Below, piece after piece: positions 36,269 to 48,403 of a stretch of DNA of 64,000 nucleotides (positions are counted from its first letter, which is position 1; each line of letters starts with the position of its first letter). Both the position numbers and the translations under genes were made by a program. The notes beneath the pieces are model-generated. The model was not told where the DNA came from and did no database searches. It saw only the letters and a list, made by a program, of their open reading frames with translations. Origin of the DNA: Bryum argenteum (lineage: Eukaryota > Streptophyta > Bryopsida > Bryales > Bryaceae); NCBI GenBank assembly GCA_037043015.1, contig CM073323.1, positions 26,440,758 through 26,504,757 on the forward strand, in the 5' to 3' direction.

Positions 36269-37834
36269 TGATCGACTAGCTGCAATCAACAAACGCGATC
36301 AGTAACCTCGCACTGCTCTGAAACACCCACTGACTGAGATAACCAGGCTACAGAAAAATAAAAAAATCGATTCATTCAAGCCATCGCCTTCAGCTCACAA
36401 TCAGGCTGATTTTAGCTTATTAGATCTGTACACTTCAAGCATACTAGATTCGATTTTGATGACAATATTGTAGAGGCTATATATGATGTGTACTAGGATG
36501 CATTAGACAGAGATAATCCAAGCACCCTTTCTCTCTCCGCTATCTTGAAAGCTCACATGCTATATCTGGTTCATGGATTTCTTTTTACTGCAGCAAGTGT
36601 AGAGGCTATGGCAGAGATAAGTGGGAACATGGAATGCTCGGATGGTGGTGCAAGTACCACGGAAAAGTGTGAGTGGCGTTTGAGAGATCAGGGGTGGGGT
36701 GGCAATTTATGGCGAAGAAAAAGCAAGGATGGAGTTGATGGGTGACCAGGCTACACCTTTTGCTGGTGAGCCAGGACGAAGTGTATCCTGCAATGGTGAT
36801 GATGGATGAGTCGATTAGGGTTAGCAGAAGCTTTATTCGGTGGAGAATGACCATCGATCTTCAGTACACAATGGGTTGCGTACACTCACACTCTTTTGCT
36901 TGGCGATGGAGTTGGTGAATGGCTGGTCAATCCTGATCCGATTCTCGCCTTCGTTTGACCGCTTTCTTGCCCGCTTTGAATCTCGTTAACCGCTGTCGGT
37001 GTTGCAATCCTGATAAACCCTGATTTCAGGGCATGGAAGCTCAATTAAGGTTTTGGCAATTCGAGCTGAAATTCGTCGTTACATTCGGCGGAAAGTGCAG
37101 TTTACATTAAGCGCTGGTTGCAATTGTGCGAGTCCATAAACCCTGATTTCAGGAATCTTGAACAGATAGTAATGGAGATGGTGATTTGGTGATGCTTTCT
37201 GTTGACTGTAATTTTTTCTACTTTGATTTTATCAAGGTGAAACCGTTGTCGGCGGATCATGCAGTTTCCATGAAGATGATGCTTGTTGCAATGGTGAGAG
37301 ATTCCATTGGCGATGTTGCAATGGTGAGAGTTTCCTAAAAACCCTGGCTTCAGAGCATCGAAGCTCTATCTCGGGTTTTAGATTGATCGAGGGTTGTTTC
37401 TTCTTCGTTGATAAAAATCGTGAATTGCTGTCGGTGGAATGTGCAGTATCCATGACGATGATTCTTGTTCCGATGAACCTCAATTAGGGTTACAGATTCG
37501 AACAGATAGTAACGGAGGTGCTCATTGTCTTGGATTACTCTTCGTTGATTTGATCGAGCTACGTGCAAGCTTAGAAGAATCATTTCCCTTCAAGTACTCG
37601 GATCGGAAGTGTGTAGATTGCAATTAGGGTTTCCATTGTGTTCGATCCATTTTGCTTTTCTGTTTGATAGAATTACTGCAACTCGAGAAGGACGATCAAA
37701 CGTCAGTTTGTGATCGAGCTTGGGAGGATAAGTCGCCTTTCAGTACTCGAAGAGTAGGGTTTTTCAATTGTTCGAGATAATTTTGATCGAGCGTAGGATG
37801 ACTTCCGCTTAAGAGGAAGACGATCAAACGAGTG
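36269..37834. promoter_or_regulatory. XTH-RFT1 divergent intergenic region with telo-box motifs and degenerate repeats
   Basis: 1566 bp separates the two start codons. The RFT1-proximal half is built from a degenerate repeat: ccctgatttcagg at 37018 and 37142, ccctggcttcagag at 37343, aacagatagtaa at 37155 and 37501, and gttgcaatggtgaga twice near 37285/37315. An exact reverse telo-box, TTAGGGTTT, lies at 37624-37632, with related TTAGGGTTA near 36816 and 37488. The latter motifs suit a housekeeping promoter. No TATA box assigned. Confidence 0.5.
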
Positions 37835-40800
37835 ATGGCGAGTGACGATGAAGAGCTCAAGACAGGGGCGAAGGAGGGGTCGCTCCTCTTTCACACCTTC
37901 ATGCACCTCATGGGTAAGTAAAAATCCATTTCCCTTTCCTCTTCGAATCAATCCATCAATAATTCATTTGTGCGCTAACCATTCAATCGGGTATGTTACA
38001 GTGTCGCAGGTTTTGTCTCGACTGCTCTCGTTTCTTCTCAATGTGCTGGTAGCACGGCGTCTCACTCACGAACAGTTCGGGGTTAGTCCGCCCTTAAACC
38101 CTTCCAGATCTTTCCATTACAATTTCCACGACGAAATTTGACATATTTTTGTTGCAGTTACAAGCCGTGCAATTTCATCTCTTCACCACAACCGTCCTCT
38201 TCATCAGTCGGGAAGGCTTCCGCCGTGGCTGTCTCCGAGGAAACATCAGGTCAGTCGGTGATAGAGGATTTCCCGTGTCGGTGGTTGTGAGTTTCGAGCA
38301 TTTCATGTGTTGGTGATTGTTTTTGAGCCTTTCATGTCTGTGTGTGAGCAGTCGGGATGATGATTCGAGCAACGACAGAGTGCTGGCTATGGCGTGGTTG
38401 ACATTACCATGGGGTGCAGTTGCATCACTTCTCGTATACAAAGTTGTGATGTGGTGGCAAGGTATCACTATCTCCGAGGATTATGCGTCTTCGATGGTTG
38501 TGCTCGGTAAGCTCCAATATTGCAACATCTACTCCGATGCTCCAACACATTCAATGCTTCAACATCTATTCCGATGCTTTTGACTAACCAAGGAGATTCA
38601 TTTTTTGCAGGATTAGCAGCAGTTTTGGAGCTTGGCTCTGAGCCTCTTTATATTCTAGCACAGCATTTGCTGCTGTTACGACTTCGTATGATCGTCGAAG
38701 CAGTGGCTACTTTCATTCGATGTGTCGTCACTTACATTCTCCTCCTTCAAGGCATCGGAGTGGTAATCCTCTTTCCAGATTCCTGTGTTATTATTTACAA
38801 CCTTACAGTAAGTCTGAATCTGTAAGACATTATACAAGTATATAAATCATGAAGGATTGTGCAATGTGGGTGTTCTGGATTTGCAGGGTGGTGGACTGCT
38901 GTTTGCGTATGCACAGCTTGCTTATGGTGGCTGCTTGTTGTTGGGTTACTGGTTTTACTTCCTGTTCTACTACAAGGGCACTCTATTCCCCTTCAGGTGA
39001 GTAATACTACGGATATACGTTTTGCTTTGTAGTTTCTAATTTATGGCAGCTGAAGTATGAGAGTGTGTTGCAGGAAACGAGTACTCGACGGTGCCCTCTT
39101 TTATCTATGCGCCACCTTCACATTCCAGTCGGTGCAGAAGTTGGTGTTACAAGAAGGCGAGAAGTTGGTGCTTGTGCTCTTTGATACGGCTTACAATCAG
39201 GGCGTTTATGGCCTTGTGGAAAAACTAGGTAGCTTGCTTCAATCGCCATTCTCATTGATCGTATTCGTAACTTTCAGCATGAGGGCTTCTCCTTCGTCCT
39301 GTAAGAAGTGATATATAAAGAGAGTGAGCATTGCTTGGACATGCATTGCAGGGAGTTTGGTGGTGCGATCAGTTTTTCAACCGTTTGAGGAAAGCGCATT
39401 TACAATGTTCGCCAAGGCGGGTTCCACTGATGGTGAGTAGTACGTCCCTGACGAAGCTTTGATCGATGATGTTTCGAAGCTTTGCTTTTGACCGTTATGT
39501 TGGCAGACAAGACGAGTAAGCAGAAACGAGGCGTGGAGCGCATCTTGATACTCGCACTCAAACTCGCCAATCTGGTTGGTTAGTACAACATCATCGCTTG
39601 CTTACAAAATACTATTCAAAGGATCTGTTCATATGCTGCACGGAAATCAGACCTTTTTTTACTCAACATGATGCCTTTTTTTCCAGGGTCGGTATTCGTG
39701 GTTTTCGGTCCAAATTATGCGTACGTGCTACTTCGATTACTCTACACTCGAGAGTGGAGTGATGGAGATGCAACGGTCGCATTAGGGTACTACTGCATTT
39801 ACATTCTCGCCCTTGCATTGAATGGTATGTCCTTAAACCCTAAACCCTAAACTACTGACCGAATGTCAACTTTCTCGCCCTGTATGTTAATCCATTAAAG
39901 TTTCTATCTTTATCCTCGAATCCTACATGAATTCGTATCCTATGATTTCACCAACTAATCAGAGAAATTCGCAGGTGTGAGTGAAGCATTTCTGCATGCC
40001 GTGGTGACGAAAGGGGAGCTCATGCAGTCCAACGTTTGGCTGTTCGTGTTTTCCGTCATTTACATGTGCCTCACTGTTGTTCTCATTCGTGCTGCCCCAT
40101 CCACTGGTCTCATCCTGGCCAACTCCATCAGTATCCTCTCCCAATCCTAAAGCATTTCGTTGACTAACACAAGTTTGAGTTCTAAAACCCTACACCTCAA
40201 CAGCGTCCTTGACAGCGTCACTCAGACATGGCGATGCGGATCATGTACTCACTCACTTTCATTCGCCGCTTCTTCAAGGTGAGTTTCGTTGGGATTTATA
40301 ACGAATCAATGGTGAGCTTGTCTCAGTGATTTTGAGTATCCTTCTGTTTTCGATGATGAGAATGTCATTATATTCGACTGCCACTCTGTTTAAGTTTCGT
40401 TCTGTTTATAATGGATGCTGGTGAGCATGTCTGATAGTATCAAATGAATCACCGGTGAGCATGTCATTGATTTTGAGTTACATTTAATGAGTCAATGGTG
40501 AGCATGTCCCAGTAAACTTGAGTTCCATACTGTTGAGCATGTCTTCTTTTACTTTTAGTTTCGTTCTGTTTTCAATGGTGAGCATATCTTATTGGATTTG
40601 AGTCATACTCTGTTGTTCCAATGGTGAGCATGTCATGGCGTTTGAGTTACATTTTGTATTTGGTGAGCATGTCTCATTGGATTTGAGTTTACATTCTGTT
40701 TCCAACGGTGAAAAGTCTTAGTTTACATTCTCTTTTCAATGGTGAGCATGTGTTATTGAGTCTGTGTGCAGCAATCAGCGACGTTTTCGTTGTGGGAGGC

Positions 40801-41032
40801 AGTTCCGAAGTGGAGAGTGGTGGGAGTGCTGATCATGTCGGCGGTGATCACCAACTTGTCGAAGAGATTTGTGATGGACGAGGACGATTTTGTGGCAACG
40901 GCGGTGAAGCATGTGGCCATCGGGGTGGCATGCTTGGGCGTCCTGGGCCATGCAGTGTACAAGTACGAGAGAGCCTTCCTCCAGGAGCTTGCTACCTTCC
41001 GAGGCTCTTCTTCCCCGAAGAAACATGATTGA
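37835..41032 (+). CDS. RFT1: RFT1 family membrane protein (dolichol-linked oligosaccharide assembly)
   Basis: Polytopic ER membrane protein of the RFT1 family (MOP superfamily), needed for handling the Man5GlcNAc2-PP-dolichol intermediate in N-glycosylation; whether it is the flippase itself is debated. Thirteen phase-consistent exons: 37835-37913, 38002-38081, 38158-38249, 38352-38506, 38611-38762, 38887-38996, 39074-39228, 39352-39432, 39507-39578, 39687-39824, 39975-40130, 40226-40278, 40772-41032. This gives about 527 aa, normal for the family. Diagnostic motifs: [104 protein letters not shown] and [16 protein letters not shown], with many hydrophobic segments between. All junctions are GT-AG. 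Intron 10 holds a telomere-type repeat and intron 12 a splice-donor-like minisatellite. The gene appears intact. Confidence 0.96.
39832..39852 (+). repeat. Short interstitial telomere repeat (CCCTAAA)n in RFT1 intron 10
   Basis: ttaaaccctaaaccctaaac holds two and a half tandem copies of the plant telomere unit CCCTAAA, eight bases after the exon 10 donor. Confidence 0.9.
40305..40755 (+). repeat. Minisatellite of GGTGAGCATGT units in RFT1 intron 12
   Basis: Degenerate units of about 40-45 bp, each with ggtgagcatgtc or a close variant and then gatttgagt(t)acattctgtt. Cores lie near 40311, 40409, 40453, 40496, 40533, 40578, 40621, 40660, 40707 and 40738. The core resembles a 5' splice site, and the true donor of exon 12 (aag|gtgagttt) directly precedes the array. 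Confidence 0.85.
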
Positions 41033-41059
41033 TGGTACACCCCCATTCAATATGAGGAG

Positions 41060-44000
41060 AATTATTGAGTGTGTGGGGGTACTTAAAAAATTATGTAAAG
41101 AAAAGTTTGATTCTTCATTCTTTGTCGTCCTTGTGGCGCATTAGTTATCAAACTCCTCAATGCTTGTTCAGCATCCTTGAGGGAGGGTCTCTTTTGTTCA
41201 AATTTAGCAATTGTAGGCAACTTCATTCTGATTCAGGTGATTGAGCAAAGTGGTTCTTTCAACAGAGTATGAATATCTACTCCTTTATAGACTAATCTCA
41301 AAGTAGGAGGTATTAGTTGATTTTGTTGTTTATTGTATATGACTAATAGGTTACTCCACTTTTGGTGACAAGCACATTCAAATCTATGCATTCACTTTGA
41401 CAATGCATATGCATAGAGTGCGTCTCTTCAAACATTTTTATTCTACTAGGAAAACATCGATTGGGCGGACGTTATTGTACACTTTCTCAAGCATTAACCC
41501 CTAAAGATACTTGATAGTTAAGTTGGCTTATTGTGATTGGGGTAGCTTAGATGAAGGGTTAAGTGTTTTTTTGATTTTTTTGGCTATGATTTGGTGTGGG
41601 TGTGGTCAATTTGCAAAGTTAAATTCCAATATCTGAATTCTTTTATGCAGATTTTACTTTTCAAGCTAAAGTGTCCCAAAAAACTCTTTATTTTCAACAT
41701 TTTCATCAAAAAAAATTCTTTCAGAAATTGTTCATAACTAGAATTGTATTCTTTAATGCTTGCTCTTGAGAGCAAATGTTCCAAGCAACCGAAGTTGAAT
41801 CTTTACAAATTTTGCACCAGTAGCTTTTAAAACTTTCAAGAGCAAGCATTAAAATTTTGTGTGTTGTTACAATTTTTCTTTCGAAACTTGAGGTTTAGGA
41901 ATTTTTATTAAAATTTGCCTAAAATCCACAAACTTATGGACGTATCTAATCAATGTTCGTATATTACTTCAACCATTTAACCCCTAAAGGTCTGAGCGTG
42001 CCGTGGCGACCAGTAGAATACGGTGTATTTTGGTTGTATTTGGAGTGAATGCACACCTTAAATGGGTTTGAGTTCAAAGAAAAAGTTGACATTTGAATCA
42101 ATGCGGTTCTAGTGAGCTATTACGATTCCAGTTTAGAGTTTCTTGTTGGTATCAAATCCTAATTATATGACAGCGTACATACTATCCGCAAGGGACTTTT
42201 AAAGGTTAACGTGATGGATTTTCCCTAATTCTCCCCTTCCTAGTTTTCCATCTTCCGTTTCTTTATTCTTGATTCCCCTCTTCCAACTCCCCTTCCTTGT
42301 TACCATCATTGGTTTACATTTATAGATTTTCAACTCCCATTCTCAATTGCCACTATTCCTTCCCAGTTCCCCCATTTTCAGTTCTCTTGTTCCCCCCTCC
42401 CTAGTTCCCCATCATCCGTTCCCTTGTTCTCGGTCCCAGTTTTTCAGAGCTTATTCCTCGTCTCCAATCCTCATCCCAATTCTTTGTCTTCCAACTCCCC
42501 TTCCCCATTCTCATCCTTCGTTCACAGTTCTCCGTTCCATGTTCCTTCCTTCTCAAATCTCATTATCATATTCCTCGTTCTGTCATCTCCATATATTATT
42601 TAGATCTTATATATGATGGCCATGACCATGACCATGACCATGCATGTATGGTGGATCACCAAGGACAGATAAACAAAAACTATCTCTATATATAAAAGAA
42701 CACAATTTGTTTGTCCTTGGTGATTCACCATATATGCATGGTCGTGATCATAGCCATCATTATTTGGTCATGTATAAATGGTATAAATACTTTTGAAGAT
42801 TTTGAAGAGTTTAAGTTAGTGGTATTCGATTGTTACTAATAGTTTATTGAATTCCAATAATATAACAAGGAGTCAAAGGGACAAGGAATGTAGAACATGT
42901 AAAATGGGAGCGAACTAAGGAGTAACAAGAGATCGAGGAAACATGGAACAAGAATGAGGAACCGAGAACAAAGTATAGGAACTTGAAACAGAGGATGGGA
43001 ACGAGGAACAAATAATGAGAACTATGAACAAATGATAGGAAAAAAGGATGAGAACTAGGAAGGAATGATGGGAAGTTGGGGGACGAAGAATCAGGAACTG
43101 GGAACCAAAAACAAAGGATGGGAACCAGAAACGGGAGTTTAGAGATAGGGAACCATTAATAAAGAAAAGGAGAATGGGAAACCAAAACAAAGGACAGAGA
43201 ACATGGAACAAGGGATCCATGGAATGAAGGATATGCTATAAATCTTAAGGAGCACAGGGAACTGAAAAGAAGGGAGCGTAAAATATGCTATAAATCTTAA
43301 AAAGCAGAGGGACCATCAACAAGGAAACCGAGGATAGGGGGAAGTTTTTGAAGAGCACTATATAAAGACTCATCGATCAGGACGAGGGAAAACTTACGCA
43401 CAAATTAATTAAATATCATTCTATTTTTTTGTCCAGAAGACATGAGTACATACAAGTCCTCCGGACATAGACATCAAAAAGGTCATATCAAAATTCAAAA
43501 AACATGTAAAGAATCTAGGCGTAGGTATATAAAAAATACAAAGATGAGAGATTCTTAATAGGGTATAAGTTTTTCTAATATCTAGGTCTAGATTTTTTAT
43601 ACTTTAAAAAAAAAATTTGATCGGACTTTTTTCATGACTGTTGGAGGACACAAGTAAGAACTTTTTCTTTTATATATAGAGATAATTTTTGTGTGGGCAT
43701 ACTCAACTTGGTTTCCTACATGGAATAGAATATGAGCATAATATTTAAGGTCACAACATTCAAGTCCACTTCTGCACAAAAGTATACTATGTCTTCCAAA
43801 CAATACCTAGAAACGTTTGGCATCAAATTGAACATTACGATCACAAAATAGTAAGAGGTCAATAGTTTATACCACCTCAGTCCAACAAGTGAAGGTGGTA
43901 CAATTTTTTTTGTTTTGGAAGTCAATAAAAATGCTTGGATTTTTAGAGTTGACATTATGCTCTCTACTGTCTCTAGAAGAGACTTTTAACACACCTTGTT

Positions 44001-47000
44001 TGTGTCTCTTCAATTCCAAGAAGAAAATCATTTGCCTATAGGTCCTTCGTAGATTGTAAGTTTTAGTCACCTTTTGAGTCGACACATTTACAACAAATCA
44101 GTAAATCCTTTTATTCCAAAAATTATCGACACTAAATTGAGATGACAGTCTAAATAGCTATACTAAAGAAATTAACTACAACGGAAACCTAAGTTTTTGT
44201 GAATCATCACTTTTATCTTTGTTTTTTTGCCCATCATCCTAAATAGGCAAGCTTGAAACTACTAGAAACTCTCCATGCTCTGACTAAAACTATTAAAATT
44301 AAACTCAAAAGGATCAAAATGCTCTTTGTCTCTCAAAGCATATGTAATTCCTATTGAACCAAAAAAGGCTTAACCTCCGCATGATCACAATCCGCACATT
44401 TTTTCAAATAACATACTCAAGTGACTACATACGTACCTCGTGAACACGTGATGTAAAAATGGAACTCTTGAACATGTTGTACATGTCAAGTCTCAACTTC
44501 ATATATATTTCTCAACTACTGAAAATGATTACAACTTCTTCATCATTTGAAACCATATTCATTCCTGAATCCTAGTCATGAATCCCAAGGTTGTATTAAT
44601 TGATTACCATAATTAACAAAACACCTTAGTTCATCTACAATTTAAACAAACTTGATAAGGTTAAGAATAGAAACTTTTGACAAAATTAGAATGTAACCAA
44701 AACCTACTATATGTTACGGCAAAATAAGAGGAGAGAGTGCGCAACTTATCAAAATGTACAAATGAATAATTCAAAACTCATAACACAACAACTTGCAAGT
44801 TATTCTCTTACACAATGAGAACCAATTTTCTTGAAAGGTTATTGTTTCTTACTTTTGGTTGATCATGACCCTTTTAGATCAAAAGATTTTAACACACAAC
44901 ACCTAATTTTATATTTGTACGATAAACATGTTTGAACATGCAACATCAACAATCAATCACATGTTGTAAGCAGAAATCATCTCAACCATGCCTTACGGGG
45001 TCTAGAGCCTAGAATCACAATCCATTCCAAAGTACCATTGAAATTGAAGTGAGCTATCTAGATCTCAACCATACAATCTTCTATAGACTTGTTCTATACT
45101 ATGTAAAAAAAATTTGGAGTCATTGAGCCTCATCGATTGTGACATCATAACATATTAATACTCAAATATTCTACAAAATTTCATCATTTTCACTTTGAAG
45201 TGAACATGCTACTAACGAATCATTTTATAATAAAGAGTTCAACTACTATGAAGTTTTTCAAACTCATATCAAAAACACTCTTGTACATAGAAATTTATCG
45301 ACTCAAATAATAGCCTTGCAATGGTGAAAACTGCCAAAAGAAAATAAGTTCAAATCTACACCCCATGCACTGAAATTCTTGCCTTATCTTCAAAACACCT
45401 TCACTTGGGTCAAGCTTTCCACCACTCAAAGTAGACTTGAAGTGGAACCCATCCCAAAACAGATTGAGATCCAACCGTGGATGAAGGAGATATAGCTCCT
45501 TATAAATCATGCATTTTTTTACTTTTATTATAGTAGAAGCATTGTTATAAATCAACACTACAATTACTTCGATCAAAAAACTTCCAACTAGAAACTTCAT
45601 ATTCATCTCAAGATTACAAATATGTAAAGAAAAATTTCTAAAATCTATTCGTGATTTTACATAATAGGCTTGCGGTGGTAAAACATGCCCCATGTTTAAA
45701 AACCCAAAAACTAAAAGTGCATGTCATTTATTTGTACTTTATTTTAAAATGCATGCCATTTATTTGTACATTATTGTATGGGTCTATAAATTTTACCGCA
45801 CACACTAGACCTCATTTGGGACCCAACAGCAGTGATTCGTCCAAAACGAACTCTAGATGAAGAACTAATGGCTCTTCAAAGTTTCTCCCTTTCGTCCAGA
45901 ATGTTGATTTTTGACATTATGGGAGTTTAAGGGTTAAATATATCAACTTATTCCACTTTAACTCTTTCATGACCACTCTTGTTTTGGAAGTCTGAGGTTT
46001 TTTTGAGGTGTCTGGATGTATTTTGGAATGCATCGAACAATTGAAGGGTCAAAATTAAGATCCGACCGTATAAATGTGTAGTGAACTTCATATATATGCT
46101 AGTGGCCAAACATGGGTCAGATCTACCGTATGAACTAGAGTATTATGATGTTCCGAGTCAAGTGTAGTACATAGCATGTACATGACCTCAAAGCTTTTTA
46201 CTAGAATTAGAGACCAGAATATCCAAATTTGGGCAAAACACATGTGGTCAATATTGTAGAGAGTTTGAAGATCTATCGAACAACACCATGAGCGTTGCAT
46301 TTCGAGCATTTATGAAACATAAATTGTGAAAAGAGACCAAGAACCCAGTTCCTTGTATACGGTAGCGTAGGAGAAATACATGGGATATCGTAGCAAATAT
46401 GGTCAGATTGAAAAATCAGACATGGTCACATTCATCAGACGCCGAGCCTTGACGTAGAATCAGTGTGCAAACAACATGTGGTTGATTCTTTTTGGGGAGG
46501 ATTTCAGGTTGTACAAACGTATACGCTTTGATAGACGGTGTTGGGTTGCCAAAAGAAATCAACTCTTCTTTTGTCGATGGAGCCAATTGAGTAGTACCCC
46601 CATGTTCCCAAGGGACCCTTAGAATTGGTGTCATGTGTCCTCTCGACAGCCGTATTTCCTGAATCGTTCTGACTTCTTTCCAGACCAGCTACCGTATCGC
46701 ATACTCATCACCATGTATAGACAGCTCTACCAGACGGAGTACAAGTCCAAATGCATCGTTGTTTTGTGTAGTAGATCCAGTACACACTCCTCTTCCAACG
46801 TTGTTCTCTAACATTTTGCTCTTTCTACACAGATTCTACTCAATCATGGAATAACCACACTTCAGCGACAATATTTGGTTGATTGGTCATAAAAGGGTTA
46901 ACAAACATATCCTATTGAAAGTATATGCATAGGTTTGTGGCACATATCTAATACACATTTTGTTAAGCCTCGACTAGCCATTGTTATTCACCTAATAAGC

Positions 47001-47930
47001 TAGCATCTTATTCTATCATACACATCTCTGAACAAGCAACAAAAATGTATAGAATTTGATTCACATATTCTAAGCCTAATACAACCAAGAAGATAGCCTA
47101 GAAGTACCAATAATATTTCACTAGACCTTTCAACCCAGAGGCATATTATGGACTCATAGTCTGATTCTTCATATATCCACAATGAACATCTTAGGGCACC
47201 ATTTTAAAAAGAATGCAATAAGGTAGTTATGCTAAACATAGGAGGATGTCCCTTAGAGTGAAAGCTTCCATTCAGCTCTCTGTGTGAAAATGCTCCGGAC
47301 TGTCATCACATATCTTCCTTCTTGTATTTACTATGCTATCCTCATCACTACCACAAACTTCACACTTAACCATTCTGAACACATCTAACTATAACCCATA
47401 CTACTTTGGAACTTGAGGCAAAGACTAAGAACTTTTGCAAATTGATGACTTAATTGTCTGCTCATACAAAGAAATCTTTGGTTACATATTGTTTACGAGT
47501 GCCCAATTATAGAGCGTGATCAAGGTATGTAATAAAGATTATGTTTTTGTCATACTACACATTTAAGCTTAATCACACACATTTCGAGAAATTGGTTCAC
47601 AAAATTAGATAACCATCAAGCTTGAAATACAATTTATCATCAAAATTTGCCTTGAACCATCAATGAAAGTCAAGCATGGCAGGTATCATAAAAACCATCA
47701 AAGAGCAAAGTAGGAACCGAACGGTACAAGTTCACAGTGTCCTTTCACACTTTCTTTGTAAAATATTCAGCTTCTTGAAAGTGACCTCAAATGATTACAA
47801 AAGTTTCAAAAAGAGAAGAGTTCCTAATTTACAGATACTATATAAGAAGAGTCCTTTCAAAACACATCAAAAAGTAAATAGGCTCTGAAGTGTGAGCATT
47901 TTGTGCATGAACAACAAAAAGATGCTACAA
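41060..47930 (+). repeat. Long non-coding dispersed repeat, copy 1
   Basis: Blocks match the region from 60.4 kb to the right edge in the same order and orientation: 41086-42000 with 60413-61330 (aagaaaagtttgattcttca in both), 43685-43865 with 61438-61610, 43890-43960 with 62165-62235, 45290-45900 with 62495-63085, and 47524-47930 with 63246-64000. Spacing differences mark later insertions. No gag, reverse transcriptase, integrase or transposase is recognisable, so it may be a very decayed or large non-autonomous retroelement. Confidence 0.8.
42190..43390. mobile_element. Foldback-like element: pyrimidine-rich arm, central hairpin, purine-rich arm
   Basis: 42230-42600 is a degenerate array of ttccc / gttctc / cattctc units. 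42880-43330 is the purine-rich complement (ggaacaagg, gaacaaagg, ggatggga units). Between them, 42612-42762 forms a hairpin: gaccatgaccatgcatgtat...ggatcaccaaggac pairs with gtccttggtgattcaccata..tgcatggtc. The corresponding place in the second copy of the surrounding repeat (about 61330-61440) has only about 110 bp, so this is an insertion. No target duplication could be fixed. Confidence 0.7.
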
Positions 47931-48403
47931 AGTGTTCAAGATCACATCTATCTTAACTATTACAAAGCTACTTTAGTGCAAGCATTGATGCAAATTCCTT
48001 TCTTTTGAACTATTTGTAGTAGCAGCAAAATTGGTAACAGAAGGTTCGTGACAGAATAATAAGGAAGATGAAATGACTCGATTGAACACTTGTATGTGCA
48101 TAACATCTGATTGTGTCTGCTCACATGAAGTTCCAATTAATTGACCTCTTAGGGCTATATGCCTTACACTTTATATCATGCACAATCACCTTGCTTCTTG
48201 ATTCCTTAAAATCCACATAGACCATAAAATGACCGCTCCTTGTTCAACAAACCACAATATCTTGTGATCAAGGATGTAAGAGCACTCATCTTTTCCAAAT
48301 CATTCGGTGGTTTTTCCAGAGCTAAAAAGCAATACATATACAAAACTTGAGAGCCTCCAACTCCTTGTTATCCTCTAGAAGTTATTGCAAAGATTCACAC
48401 CTT
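47931..48403. other. Flank between the repeat and the NLR 3' end
   Basis: AT-rich. The part nearest the NLR (48330-48403) still reads like LRR-coding sequence on the minus strand in a shifted frame (NLERCESLQ, stop, LLEDNKELEALKF), so the original gene probably extended into it. Confidence 0.5.

Noticed and set aside
41060..47930. An LTR retrotransposon with its own genes
   Set aside because: No gag, protease, reverse transcriptase or integrase motif is visible in any frame, and no clear LTR pair could be delimited.
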